From contig NZ_CANLDB010000005.1 in assembly GCF_947489365.1 (NCBI RefSeq), forward strand, positions 248,001 to 312,000: a stretch of 64,000 bases of DNA, in the 5' to 3' direction. This document shows, piece after piece, positions 8,563 to 17,417 of the stretch. The stretch is from an uncultured Nocardioides sp. GTDB lineage: Bacteria; Actinomycetota; Actinomycetes; Propionibacteriales; Nocardioidaceae. The notes below the pieces were generated by a model. The model searched no databases. It saw nothing but the letters and a program-made list of their open reading frames with translations, and was not told the DNA's origin. The translations under genes were made by a program, and so were the position numbers. Position 1 is the first letter of the stretch, and each line of letters starts with the position of its first letter.

Positions 8563-9411
8563 TCAGCGGCCGGTGATGCCGGCCTTGCGGTTGAGCTTGT
8601 CCGCCATGTCGGCGGGGCTCAGGCGGCCGTCGGCGAGCTGCTGGGTCGGCCAGGCGGAGACGTCGATCCCGGACAGCTCGACGAAGCGCGGCAGGTCGGG
8701 CGCGAGCTCCTCGACGAGGACCTCGATGTCGGCGGCGACCAGCGGCTCGGCCTCGACCGAGGTGCTGGAGACGTTGCGGGGGGCGTCGAGCTCCTGCGGC
8801 TCGTACGGCGCCAGCCCAAGGTGGTCGACGATGCGGTTGCAGGTGCCGGCGAGGTCGGCCACGGTCTCGCGGAACTCCAGCAGCAGCCACTGCTCGCGGG
8901 GGAAGGACTCGAAGGCCTTCTCGAGCTGCAGCCCGTACAGCCCGCGGACGACGGTGCTGCGGCGGCGCAGGGCGGGGAACCTCCAGTCCTCCCAGGGCGG
9001 CAGCTTCTCGCGGCGTCCCATCCGGACGGCCTGGCCGAACTGCTTCATGCCCTGGCGGCGGACGTAGTCCATGTTCCAGTGCGAGAACGCCCGCTCCACC
9101 GGGTCACGGAAGCACGCGACGAGCGGCATCGCCGGGTCGTACCGGCTCATCCGGGGCAGCGCCTGAGGCCAGAAGAGGTACGACGGGGTGGCGTCGCAGG
9201 CGAGGTGCTCGCCCTCGGCGCGGGGTCGGACCCGGTAGGAGGAGTAGTCCTCGTTCTCCCAGTCGCGCCGGTTGTCGTCGAAGAAGTGGCGCTCCTTCTT
9301 GGGCGCCGCGACGATCTCCGGGTGCTGGATGAGCAGGTCGTAGAGCGTGCTCGTCGCGGCCTTCTGCACGCCGACGATCGAGAAGCCGAAACCGACGGGC
9401 TCCTGGGCCAC
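8563..9411 (-). CDS. Sulfotransferase family protein
   Basis: 282 residues. The 5'-phosphosulfate binding loop VGVQKAATSTLYDLL (about 11-25) and the 3'-phosphate motif CFRDPVERAFSHW (about 100-112) identify a PAPS-dependent sulfotransferase of the bacterial/heparan-type fold. The GTG at 9411 is chosen because AAGGAGG lies seven bases upstream. The sulfate acceptor is unknown; no PAPS synthesis genes or obvious substrate genes are adjacent. It is transcribed alone, converging on the LivF gene and downstream of the regulator at 9497. Confidence 0.82.
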   Translation of the reverse strand: MAQEPVGFGFSIVGVQKAATSTLYDLLIQHPEIVAAPKKERHFFDDNRRDWENEDYSSYRVRPRAEGEHLACDATPSYLFWPQALPRMSRYDPAMPLVACFRDPVERAFSHWNMDYVRRQGMKQFGQAVRMGRREKLPPWEDWRFPALRRRSTVVRGLYGLQLEKAFESFPREQWLLLEFRETVADLAGTCNRIVDHLGLAPYEPQELDAPRNVSSTSVEAEPLVAADIEVLVEELAPDLPRFVELSGIDVSAWPTQQLADGRLSPADMADKLNRKAGITGR

Positions 9412-9496
9412 CGGACACCCTCCTTGCGCGAGCGGACGAGACCGCCGCGGGGGACGACGGTGGGTCCCGAGCGTACGGCGTGACGCGGCCCGGGCC

Positions 9497-11140
9497 TCAG
9501 TCGGCCGTGATGCCCAGGGCGCGCAGCTTCGCGTACAGCGTCGTCCGCGAGATCCCCAGCGCCCGCGCGGCGCGCAGCTTGTTGCCGCCGTGCTCGCGCA
9601 GCGCCGCCGCGATGGCGTCGCGCTCCGCCCGGGCCAGCGGCGTGAGCGGCCGGGACGGTCCCCTGGCCCGGTAGGCCTCGGGGAGGTCGTCCACCGTCGC
9701 GCCGCCCGCGTGACGGCGGTCGGCGACGTGGGCCACGACCGCCCGCAGCTCGGCCAGGTTGCCCGGCCACGGGTGCGCCGCCAGCACCCGCAGGGCGCTC
9801 GGGACGAGGTGCAGGGAGGGGTCCGCGCCGAGGTCGCGCAGCATGGCGGCGACGATCGTGCCGAGCTCACCGGCGCGCTGCGCCAGCGGGAGGACGACGA
9901 CCGGGTCGAGGCAGGTCGCGGCCAGCGCGGCCGCCCGGCCGGTGAGCTCGTCGCGGGGCGCCGACACGAGCACGACGTACGGCGGCCGCCGCGACGCGGC
10001 GTGCGCGCCCACGAGCGCCAGCAGGGGGTCGTCGAGCTGCTCCAGGCCGTCGACCACGACCGCCCCGGCCCCCGCGCGGACGAGGGACTCGTGGTGGCGC
10101 GCCCACGCCGCCGCCCCGTCGAGCAGCGCGCTCGTCGCGGTCAGCACGGTGACCGCCTCGCCGGGGCCGCACCGCTCCGCGGCGAGTCGCAGGGCCTCCG
10201 TGGTCCGTCCCGAGCCGGGGGGTCCGCAGACCAGCTGCGGGACGACCGGCGCGGCCGTGGTGCGCGGGGCGGCCGGGCGCGGACCGGTGACCCGGCGCGT
10301 GGAGGCGGCGGGCTCGACGTCCAGCAGCGCACTGTCGGAGTCGACGGGGGTGGCGCGGACGTGGACCCGCAGCCCCGAGGTCAGCTCGACCTCGTGGCAG
10401 CCGCCGGCGCAGTGGGTGGAGCCGGGGTCGCGGGCCACCGCCTGCAGCAGCGCGAGGTCGGCGGACTCGAGCAGGTCCAGCGCCGCCTGGTTCGACATGG
10501 TCACGTCACGCCCCACGGCGACGACGGCCCCCCGCCGTACGGACGCACCGCGGAACGCCGCGAGCAGCCGCGCCTGGGAGGCGCTGCCGGCGGCCAGCAG
10601 CCGCTCCTCGATGTCGGCGACGGCCCGCTCGACGAGCGGGGGCAGCAGCGGGTTGGCCTCGTCGACGCGGGCGGTGAGGTCGAGCGCGCCGAGGATCCGT
10701 CGCGTCGTGGGGTGGAAGATCGGGTGGGCGTAGCAGGAGTAGCCGCGCAGCTGCCGCGCGAAGTGCTCGTCGCCGCGGACGACGATGCTGCTGCGGGTCT
10801 CCACGACGGTCCCCGGCGCGTTGGTGCCGACCCGCTCCTCCTGCAGCGACGCCCCGATGCCGATGCCGAGGTCGTCGAGGGCCTTCAGGACCGCCCGCTG
10901 CCCGCTGGCGCGGTGCACCACCCGCCCGTCCCGGTCGACGAGGACGGTGGCGTACCCGGTGTGCGCCAGCCGCTCGGTGAGGTCGTCCAGCACCGGCGTC
11001 GCCGCCGACAGCAGCGACCCGGTCAGCTCGACGTCGTCGTAGTCGATGCCCTCCAGGGCCGAGTCGGGCTCGAGGCCGGCGATCTGCGCGCGGTGCCAGG
11101 ACGCCGCGATCGGCGGCCGCAGCTCGGGCGTCGTCGTCAC
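9497..11140 (-). CDS. AcoR/MimR-like GAF-Fis regulator lacking the sigma54 loop
   Basis: 547 residues. Order: N-terminal GAF-like sensor (about 30-200, with ERVGTNAPGTVV and the SCYAHPIF block of AcoR-type regulators), an AAA+-like central region (Walker A CGPPGSGRTTE near 312, degenerate), and a C-terminal Fis helix-turn-helix (ERDAIAAALREHGGN then ALGISRTTLYAKLR, about 500-545). The GAFTGA loop that contacts sigma54 in NtrC proteins is absent. Actinobacterial proteins of this class control monooxygenases and alcohol dehydrogenases, so the dehydrogenase operon at 11.9-14.9 kb is a likely target. The GTG start has GGGAGG seven bases upstream. Confidence 0.8.
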   Translation of the reverse strand: MTTTPELRPPIAASWHRAQIAGLEPDSALEGIDYDDVELTGSLLSAATPVLDDLTERLAHTGYATVLVDRDGRVVHRASGQRAVLKALDDLGIGIGASLQEERVGTNAPGTVVETRSSIVVRGDEHFARQLRGYSCYAHPIFHPTTRRILGALDLTARVDEANPLLPPLVERAVADIEERLLAAGSASQARLLAAFRGASVRRGAVVAVGRDVTMSNQAALDLLESADLALLQAVARDPGSTHCAGGCHEVELTSGLRVHVRATPVDSDSALLDVEPAASTRRVTGPRPAAPRTTAAPVVPQLVCGPPGSGRTTEALRLAAERCGPGEAVTVLTATSALLDGAAAWARHHESLVRAGAGAVVVDGLEQLDDPLLALVGAHAASRRPPYVVLVSAPRDELTGRAAALAATCLDPVVVLPLAQRAGELGTIVAAMLRDLGADPSLHLVPSALRVLAAHPWPGNLAELRAVVAHVADRRHAGGATVDDLPEAYRARGPSRPLTPLARAERDAIAAALREHGGNKLRAARALGISRTTLYAKLRALGITAD

Positions 11141-11224
11141 GCCTCCCCCTCCCGCCGGCGGACCGGTGTGTCCTCGGTCACGCTACTCGCGCACGCCGCC
11201 GCTCCGGGAGGGTCGATCGCACGA

Positions 11225-11890
11225 TGTGGACCACCCGCGGTGGTCGAGCAGCACGCGGGCGCAGCGTCGTCGAGACCCGTCCGGGCGACGTCCGCGGTGA
11301 TCTGGCCACTCCAGTCGGCACCGGCGGGCTCCGCCTCACCGGGTCTCGACAGGCTCGACCACCGGTGGTCGAGATGTCGCGAACCCTGGCGAGCGGCCAC
11401 GAGACCCCGCGAGGGTCTCGACACGCTCGACCACCGGTGGTCGAGCAGCACGCGAGCGCAGCGAGCGCGCGTCGTCGAGACCCCGTCCTCGCGACCTCCG
11501 CGGTGATCTCGCCACTCCAGTCGGCACCAGCGGGCTCCCGAGCGCCGTAGGACCGCGCTAGATCCGCGTGACCGCAGTAGATCCGTCGACCGGGCGGCCC
11601 CCGCCTCCCCGGGTCACGACAAGCTCGACCACCGGTGGTGACGGACCGACGTCTCCCTCACCGGGTCTCGTGGCTCCTCGCTGGCGCTCGTCGCACCTCG
11701 ACCACCGGAGGTCGAGGTGTCGCGAGCCCTGGCGAGCGGCCACGAGACCCCGCGAGGGTCTCGACAAGCTCGACCACCGCTGGTGACGGACCGACGTCTC
11801 CCTCACCGGGTCTCGTGGCTCCTCGCTGGCGCTCGTCGCACCTCGACCACCGGAGGCCCTGGCGCTCGTCGCACCTCGACCACCGGGAGA
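11225..11890. repeat. Intergenic mosaic repeat, site 3 (largest block)
   Basis: About 660 bp without a gene, made of many direct and inverted copies of modules built on CCACCGGTGGTCGAG and GTCTCGACAAGCTCGACC. A longer stretch beginning GGTGACGGACCGACGTCTCC occurs twice, near 11635 and 11781, so a unit of about 146 bp has been duplicated in tandem. The block lies 3' of the VWA gene and 5' of the regulator. I see no conserved spacer pattern, so it is not a CRISPR array. Confidence 0.75.
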
Positions 11891-11897
11891 GGGCGGC

Positions 11898-12719
11898 TCA
11901 GTGCGCGAGCAGACCCTCCAGGACGCCGGGGAGGCCGTCGATGGTGTCGAGGGAGGCGACGCGGGCGCCGGCGGCGCGGGCGAAGGCGATCGCCTCCTCG
12001 TCGTCCGAGGCGGGGGCGACGACGAGGAGCTCGGTGTGCGCGCGGGCGGCCGGGAGGGGGTCGACGTCGTCGGTGACCCGGCAGTCCGAGAGCAGCAGCG
12101 TGATCCGGCGGTTCGCCCGGGCGCCGGCCAGCTGGGCCTCGGCAGCGCGCAGGGCGGCGTCGAGCGACGTCGTCCCGAAGCCCCGCAGGCCGAGCACCCG
12201 GTCGACCACGACGTCCGCGCGGCAGGGTGCGGCGAGGTCGAGCAGCACCTGGGTGCGGGAGTCGAAGGCGATCACCGACAGCTCGGTGCGGGAGTGCTCG
12301 GCGCGCAGCGCGCAGGACGCCGCCGCCATCGCCGCCGTCGCGAGCCGGGTGCCCTCCATCGACCCGGAGCGGTCGATGAGCAGGCAGATCGCCGTCCGCG
12401 GCTTCTGCCAGTCGTACGCCGTCAGCTCGTCCACCGCCGGCGGGCGGCGGAAGGCGCGGGCGTCCGCGATGGCCTCCAGGGAGGAGTCGATGTCGAGGTC
12501 CCCACCGCGGTCGGCCCGCACGCGGCGCAGCTGGGAGGCGCCGATGCGGTGGCGGGCGCCGTACCGGGCCCGGTCGATGATCAGGCGCGGCACCAGACCC
12601 GCCACGCGGCGCCGCAGCTCCTCGTCGGTCGCCCGGCTCATCGCCATGAGCAGGGTGAGGGTCTCGTCGAGGTCCTCGGCGGCCGCGTCGCGCACGGCGT
12701 CCTCGTCGAGCTCCCCCAC
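11898..12719 (-). CDS. VWA domain protein partnered with MoxR
   Basis: 273 residues from the first available GTG. A von Willebrand A domain begins near residue 108 with the MIDAS metal motif DRSGSM; the later MIDAS threonine lies in GFGTTSLDAAL and an aspartate in LLLSDCRVTDD. The N-terminal part is basic and helical. Coding-like sequence continues upstream for about 100 bases (reading ...RRDRTAPRSELAQNPRF) without ATG or GTG, so the real start may be a rarer codon. Proteins of this type act with MoxR ATPases as metal- or cofactor-insertion chaperones. It closes the operon with MoxR and the alcohol dehydrogenase. Confidence 0.8.
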   Translation of the reverse strand: MGELDEDAVRDAAAEDLDETLTLLMAMSRATDEELRRRVAGLVPRLIIDRARYGARHRIGASQLRRVRADRGGDLDIDSSLEAIADARAFRRPPAVDELTAYDWQKPRTAICLLIDRSGSMEGTRLATAAMAAASCALRAEHSRTELSVIAFDSRTQVLLDLAAPCRADVVVDRVLGLRGFGTTSLDAALRAAEAQLAGARANRRITLLLSDCRVTDDVDPLPAARAHTELLVVAPASDDEEAIAFARAAGARVASLDTIDGLPGVLEGLLAH

Positions 12720-12835
12720 CTCCGGGGAGAGCTCGACGAAGCGGGGGTTCTGCGCGAGCTCGGACCGCGGGGCGGTCCGGTCACGCCGACCCCGTCGTCC
12801 GGGCTTCTGGTCGCCCGCCCCCGGTGGGGGCGGGC

Positions 12836-13789
12836 TCAGGCTTCCCCCGGGCCTCCCGGCTGGGGCGGGGCGCCGCCGTCACTCGGGTCCTGCTCGTCAC
12901 GATCGGCGTCGTCGTCGCTGGGCTCGGGCCCGAAGGCCGTGACGTACAGCTCCTCGACGACCTCCTCGGCGGTGCGCGGCGACGACTCCTCGACCCGCAC
13001 CCGGCCCGACAGCGCCACGCGGGCGGCGTCGCGACCGGCGTACCAGTCCTCCGCCTTCACCCCGCGCCGCGCCGTGAGCTGGTGGAGGATCCCGGCCAGG
13101 TCGATGGCACCCCGCACCGAGGCGCCGACCCGCAGGTCGGGGTGGTCCCGGCTGGCGCGGATCATCGACACCGCACGGCGGGTCCAGTCCGGCGACGGCA
13201 CCGGGGCGCGGGAGGCCGTGATGGCCTCCTCCGCCTCGGCGGTCTGGTAGCCCATGACGATGCGGCAGGTCCGGTCGTAGATCGCCCCGGAGACCCGCGC
13301 GGTGCCGACGGCGTCGTACGGGTTCATCGCGGCCACGACCGAGAAGCCCGGCGCCGCGGAGACGACCCCGAGCCGCGGCACGCGGATCTCCCGCTCGCTC
13401 ATCACCGCGAGCAGCGTGTTGAGGGTCTCCTCGGGGACGCGGTTGAGCTCCTCGACGTAGAACAGGCCGCCCTCGCGCATGGCGGTGAGCAGGGGTCCGT
13501 CGACGAAGACCTCCGGGTCGTAGCCGACCGTGAGGACCTGCGCCGGGTCGAACTGCCCGACGATCCGGGCAGGGGTGAGCTCGGCGTTGCCCTCGACCAG
13601 GACGAAGGTCGTCGATCGGTGCTGGGCGACCTCACGCAGCAGCGTGGACTTGCCCGTGCCGGGAGGCCCCTCGAGGACGACGTTGGCACCACTGGCCAAC
13701 GCCGCCTCGAGGAGCTCGGTCTCCAGGCCCCGGTCGACGACCCCCTCGCCGCCGCCAGCAGGGACGGCGGCGGCGGGGGATGGGTTCAC
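12836..13789 (-). CDS. MoxR-family AAA+ ATPase
   Basis: 317 residues. Walker A GPPGTGKST (about 41-49), Walker B FYVEELNRVPEETLN (about 108), sensor-1 region VVAAMNPYDAVGTARVS and the MoxR C-terminal lid are all visible. The acidic tail (EPSDDDADRDEQDPSD) is unusual but likely a linker. The GTG start overlaps the dehydrogenase stop by four bases (GTGA), so it is translationally coupled to it. MoxR proteins mature enzyme complexes together with VWA proteins. The likely client here is the dehydrogenase encoded just upstream. Confidence 0.88.
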   Translation of the reverse strand: MNPSPAAAVPAGGGEGVVDRGLETELLEAALASGANVVLEGPPGTGKSTLLREVAQHRSTTFVLVEGNAELTPARIVGQFDPAQVLTVGYDPEVFVDGPLLTAMREGGLFYVEELNRVPEETLNTLLAVMSEREIRVPRLGVVSAAPGFSVVAAMNPYDAVGTARVSGAIYDRTCRIVMGYQTAEAEEAITASRAPVPSPDWTRRAVSMIRASRDHPDLRVGASVRGAIDLAGILHQLTARRGVKAEDWYAGRDAARVALSGRVRVEESSPRTAEEVVEELYVTAFGPEPSDDDADRDEQDPSDGGAPPQPGGPGEA

Positions 13790-14901
13790 GAGTGCTCGTG
13801 GATGACCACGCCGCGGACGTTCTCACCATTGAGGAGGGCGTCGTACCCCTCGTTGACCTCGTCGAGCGTGTAGGTCTTGGTGATGATCTCGTCGAGCTTG
13901 ATGTCACCGGACTGGTAGAGCCCGAGGATCTTCGGGATGTCCGTGGTGGGGTTGCAGTCGCCGAACAGGCTGCCGCGGAGCTGCTTGCGGTACAGGGTCA
14001 TGATCGTGCCGGGCAGCTTGATCGTCTCCTCCATCACCTTGTTCAGGCCGGTGAGGACGACGACGCCGCCCTTGCCGACGGCGTGGAAGCCGCCCGCGAC
14101 GATCTCGGAGGTCATCAGGCCCGGGGTGAGGATGGCGGAGTCCGCCATCTGGCCGCGGGTGAGGTTGGTGAGGGTCTCCATCGCCTCGTCGGTGCTGGCG
14201 AACGCGTGCGTCGCGCCGAGCTCCATGGCCTTCTCGCGCTTGTTGGGCAGCGGGTCGATCGCGATGACGTTCTTCGCGCCGGCCATCGCCGCACCCTGGA
14301 CGGCATTGATGCCGATGCCGCCGACGCCGACGACCATGACGGTCTGGCCGGCCTTGACCTCGGCGGTGTTGACGGCGGCGCCCCAGCCGGTGGGCACGCC
14401 GCAGCCGACGAGCACGGCTTTGTCGAGCGGCAGGTCGTCGTCCACCTTCACGGCGGAGTTCTGGTGGATCACGCCGTACTGGCTGAACGTGCCGAGCATG
14501 CACATGGCGCCGTAATGGCCGCGGGGGCCGGTGATCGGGAAGCGCTCGCCGGGCAGGTAGCCCTCGAGGATCGTGGCGCCCATGTCGCAGATGGACTGCT
14601 GGCCGTTGGCGCAGTAGCGGCAGTTGCCGCAGTTGGGGATGAAGGAGCAGACGACGTGGTCGCCGACCTTCACCCGCGTGACGCCGGGGCCGACCTCCTC
14701 GATGATCCCCGCGCCCTCGTGGCCGAGCACCATGGGCAGGCGGGCCTCGAGGTCGCCGTGGGCGACGTGGACGTCGGAGTGGCACAGGCCCGCGTGGGTG
14801 TAGCGGATGAGGACCTCGCCCTCGCGGGGCTTGTCGAGCTCGAGCTCCTCGATCTCGATCCGTGCTCCGGGCTCGTAGACCACTGCGGCCTTCGTCTTCA
14901 T
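13786..14901 (-). CDS. NDMA-dependent (mycofactocin-class) alcohol dehydrogenase
   Basis: 371 residues, the family's usual length. Zinc-dependent medium-chain dehydrogenase: catalytic zinc ligands in LCHSD and GHEGAG, structural zinc cysteines in CGNCRYCANGQQSIC, and the nucleotide loop VGVGGIGINAVQGAAMAGA (about 183-201). The sequence resembles NDMA-dependent nicotinoprotein alcohol dehydrogenases (the Rxyl_3153 family), in which NAD stays bound and electrons are thought to pass to mycofactocin. No mycofactocin genes are in the window. The ATG has AGGAGG eight bases upstream. The dyad ACTG-GA-CAGT at 14980-14989 may be a regulator site. It heads the operon with MoxR and VWA. Confidence 0.88.
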   Translation of the reverse strand: MKTKAAVVYEPGARIEIEELELDKPREGEVLIRYTHAGLCHSDVHVAHGDLEARLPMVLGHEGAGIIEEVGPGVTRVKVGDHVVCSFIPNCGNCRYCANGQQSICDMGATILEGYLPGERFPITGPRGHYGAMCMLGTFSQYGVIHQNSAVKVDDDLPLDKAVLVGCGVPTGWGAAVNTAEVKAGQTVMVVGVGGIGINAVQGAAMAGAKNVIAIDPLPNKREKAMELGATHAFASTDEAMETLTNLTRGQMADSAILTPGLMTSEIVAGGFHAVGKGGVVVLTGLNKVMEETIKLPGTIMTLYRKQLRGSLFGDCNPTTDIPKILGLYQSGDIKLDEIITKTYTLDEVNEGYDALLNGENVRGVVIHEHS

Positions 14902-15068
14902 CGCGCATCCCTCCTGAAGGGCTCATGTGCTGTGACAGGGCCCACACTGCCCCGCGCGCCCGTCCCGCGGTGTTCGGGAACTGGACAGTCCCTCCCACCG
15001 CTCCTCTGTGCGCCGCGGGCCATCGGGTACCCGGGGGTGACCGCACCGACGACAGAGACGAGGATCCC

Positions 15069-15521
15069 GTGCCCGACGTGGAGCGCACCGTGACCGTGGA
15101 CAAGCCGATCGACCGGGTCTGGGACTACGTCACCGACTTCCGGTCCAGCGAGGAGTGGGACCCGCCGACGGTCCGCACCGACCGCACGAGCGGGGACGGC
15201 GGCGTGGGGACGACGTACCACAACGTCTCGAAGTTCCTCGGCAGCGAGCAGGAGGTCACCTACGAGGTCGTCGAGCACACCCGCCCGACCGCGGGCTCGC
15301 CCGGGCGCTTCGTGATGCACGGCGACGCCGGCTCGATCAAGCTCGTCGACACCATCACCTTCACCGAGGAGGCCGCCGGACGGACGTCGGTGACCTACCA
15401 CGCCGAGTTCATCCCCGACGGCACCGCGGCGAAGCTCGCGGCCCCGGTGATGCCGGCGGCGCTGAAGGTGCTGGGCGACAAGGTGGCGGCGTCGCTCGAG
15501 GAGCGGCTGCAGCAGCTCTGA
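15069..15521 (+). CDS. SRPBCC (START-like) family protein
   Basis: 150 residues. The opening pattern VERTVTVDKPIDRVWDYVTDF with a following SSEEWDP is typical of the polyketide-cyclase/dehydrase SRPBCC fold, which encloses a hydrophobic ligand pocket. The remainder alternates beta strands and ends in a long amphipathic helix (AALKVLGDKVAASLEERL). The GTG at 15069 has GAGG five bases upstream. It is divergent from the dehydrogenase operon across 167 bp. The ligand is unknown. Confidence 0.78.
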   Translation: MPDVERTVTVDKPIDRVWDYVTDFRSSEEWDPPTVRTDRTSGDGGVGTTYHNVSKFLGSEQEVTYEVVEHTRPTAGSPGRFVMHGDAGSIKLVDTITFTEEAAGRTSVTYHAEFIPDGTAAKLAAPVMPAALKVLGDKVAASLEERLQQL

Positions 15522-15529
15522 GCGCGGCT

Positions 15530-15655
15530 GGACCACCGCGGTGGTTGAGGTGTGACGAGCGCCAGCGAGGAGCCTCGAAACCCGGTGACGTCGTGGTCGG
15601 TCGTCCCACTGGGTTTCGAGGCTCACGTCGTTCGCATCTCAACCGGCGTCGGCGC
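15530..15655. repeat. Intergenic mosaic repeat, site 4
   Basis: A pair of inverted modules (CCACCGCGGTGGTTGAGG, then GAGCCTCGAAACC, and the reverse GGTTTCGAGGCTC farther on) can form one long hairpin. It lies 3' of the SRPBCC gene and ahead of the HAD gene. It is the same family as the other three blocks. Confidence 0.7.
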
Positions 15656-15687
15656 TGATTCGGGCGACGGCGGTGGTCCTTGGGACC

Positions 15688-16584
15688 ATGGAGCACGTGA
15701 CCACGCACTCCACGGACCTGCCCTCCCCCGCCGACGTCCGCCTCGTGGTGACCGACATGGACGGCACGCTGCTGGGCGCCGACGGCGCCGTCCCGGCCGC
15801 GTTCTGGCCGCTGGTCGACGAGATGCGCGAGCGGGGCGTCGTGTTCGCCCCGGCGAGCGGGCGGCAGTACGCGACCCTGCACCGCACCTTCTCCTCCGTC
15901 GCGGACGGCATGGTCGTCATCGCCGAGAACGGCGCGTACGTCGTCCGCGACGGCGACGAGCTCAGCTCCGTCACGCTCGACCCGGCGCTGGCCGCCGACG
16001 TCGTCCGGCACCTGCGGGAGCTGGCCGACGGGCCCGACGGGCTCGACCTGGGCGTCGTGTGGTGCGGCCGGACCACGGCGTACGTCGAGCGCACCGACCG
16101 CGCGTTCCTCGACCACGTCGATCCCTACTACGCGTCGCTGACGCCCGTCGACGACCTGCTCGCGACCGGTGAGGTCCCGGTCAAGATCGCCGTCTTCACC
16201 CCCGACGACCCGCGGACGACGACCGCCCCCGCCCTGGCGCCGTACGACGCCTCGCAGGGCGGGTCCCTCCAGGTGGTGGTCTCCGGGGCCCGCTGGGTCG
16301 ACGTCATGCCGACCGGCGTCGACAAGGGCGTCGCCGTGCGCCGGCTCCAGGAGTCGCTGGGCATCGGACCCGAGCACACCGTGGTCTTCGGCGACAACTT
16401 CAACGACGTCGAGATGCTGGACGCCGCGGAGCTGTCCTTCGCGATGGAGGGCTCGCCCGACGGCGTGCTGGAGCGCGCGCGCTACCGCGCGCCCTCGCAC
16501 ACCGACGAGGGCGTGGTCACCGTCCTGCGGCACCTGCTGGACGGGCTCGACGAGCTCGACGGCACTCAGCCCCGGGCCGTGTAG
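15688..16584 (+). CDS. HAD superfamily phosphatase, Cof-type (IIB)
   Basis: 298 residues. Motif I is VTDMDGTLLG (nucleophile Asp near residue 24), motif II the serine in ASGRQYATL, motif III the lysine in VKIAVF or VDKGVAV, and motif IV GDNFNDVEML (about 232-241). Motif IV with a large cap between motifs II and III is typical of Cof/YbiV-type sugar-phosphate and flavin-precursor phosphatases. ATG 15688 is chosen; GTG at 15673 or 15697 is possible. It converges on and overlaps the LamG gene by 19 bp. The substrate is unknown. Confidence 0.85.
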   Translation: MEHVTTHSTDLPSPADVRLVVTDMDGTLLGADGAVPAAFWPLVDEMRERGVVFAPASGRQYATLHRTFSSVADGMVVIAENGAYVVRDGDELSSVTLDPALAADVVRHLRELADGPDGLDLGVVWCGRTTAYVERTDRAFLDHVDPYYASLTPVDDLLATGEVPVKIAVFTPDDPRTTTAPALAPYDASQGGSLQVVVSGARWVDVMPTGVDKGVAVRRLQESLGIGPEHTVVFGDNFNDVEMLDAAELSFAMEGSPDGVLERARYRAPSHTDEGVVTVLRHLLDGLDELDGTQPRAV

Positions 16585-17417
16585 AGGCTCGAGACCTGCG
16601 CGGGCGTCAGCGCCCCGTCGAAGACGGCGCCGTACGCGAGCCACCCCGCGAAGTGGTTGCTGGGCGGCGCACCGGGCCACCCCGCGAGGGTGTCCCAGCC
16701 GAGGCGCCAGTGCCCGGAGTAGGGCTGCGCCCCGAGCGCGATCGTGGCGGAGACGACGAGGGCGCCGTCGACGTACACGCGCATCCCCGGGTTCGCGTCG
16801 AGCAGCGGGGCGAGGGTGACGACGACGTGGTGCCAGGCGCCGTCGTTGTAGGCGCCGGGGGTGGTCACGGTCGTCCTGACCAGCTCGGGCGTCACGCCGA
16901 ACGTCAGCCTCCCGGCGGCCGTCATGTAAACGTGGCGGTCCGACCTGGTCGACGGCGTCGTGCCGGTGCCGTCGCCGAAGCCGAGGAGCCGGCCGCCGCG
17001 GGCGTAGCCCGGTGCGGTGCGGAACCACACCTGCGCCGAGAACACCTGCGGGTTGGCCTGGGTCGCGGGGACGTCCACGAACCCACTGCTGCCGTCGAGC
17101 CGCACCGCGCGGCCGTTGCCCGCCGGGCACGGGCCCGGCTGGTCGAGGGTCACCCCGCCGACGTACGTCCCGGGTCGGGCGTGGCCGGACACGTCGAGCG
17201 CCGTCGAGCCGGAGCCGTCGTCCAGCGGCAGGACGAAGAAGGCGGTGCCGAGCGCGTTCGCGGCACTGGTGCAGCGGGCGTAGATCCCGTTCGCCGCGCT
17301 GTTCGTCGTGTTGGTGACCCGGCCGACGTAGGCCCCCTGCGTGGCCGGCACGGTCTGCAGGACGGCGCAGACCGCCACCACCAGCCCTGTCACGAGGGCT
17401 CCCCGCAGGTTCCTCAT
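16566..17417 (-). CDS. Secreted LamG-domain protein, likely SipW substrate
   Basis: 283 residues. The N-terminus is a signal peptide (MRNLRG, hydrophobic core, VPATQGAYVGRV) followed at once by VTNTTNSAANG, the kind of short strand seen after the cleavage site in SipW-processed proteins. A LamG/concanavalin-like domain fills the rest: VSGHARPGTYVGGVT, VRLDGSSGFVDVP, SAQVWFRTAPG, GAWHHVVVTL and MRVYVDGALV are standard strands. The ATG overlaps the stop of the signal peptidase gene (ATGA), so it is coupled to it. It is probably an adhesive or carbohydrate-binding surface protein. Confidence 0.82.
   Translation of the reverse strand: MRNLRGALVTGLVVAVCAVLQTVPATQGAYVGRVTNTTNSAANGIYARCTSAANALGTAFFVLPLDDGSGSTALDVSGHARPGTYVGGVTLDQPGPCPAGNGRAVRLDGSSGFVDVPATQANPQVFSAQVWFRTAPGYARGGRLLGFGDGTGTTPSTRSDRHVYMTAAGRLTFGVTPELVRTTVTTPGAYNDGAWHHVVVTLAPLLDANPGMRVYVDGALVVSATIALGAQPYSGHWRLGWDTLAGWPGAPPSNHFAGWLAYGAVFDGALTPAQVSSLYTARG

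Noticed and set aside
11225..11890. Possible CRISPR array
   Set aside because: Repeats vary in length, occur in both orientations and are not separated by uniform unique spacers; no cas genes are nearby.
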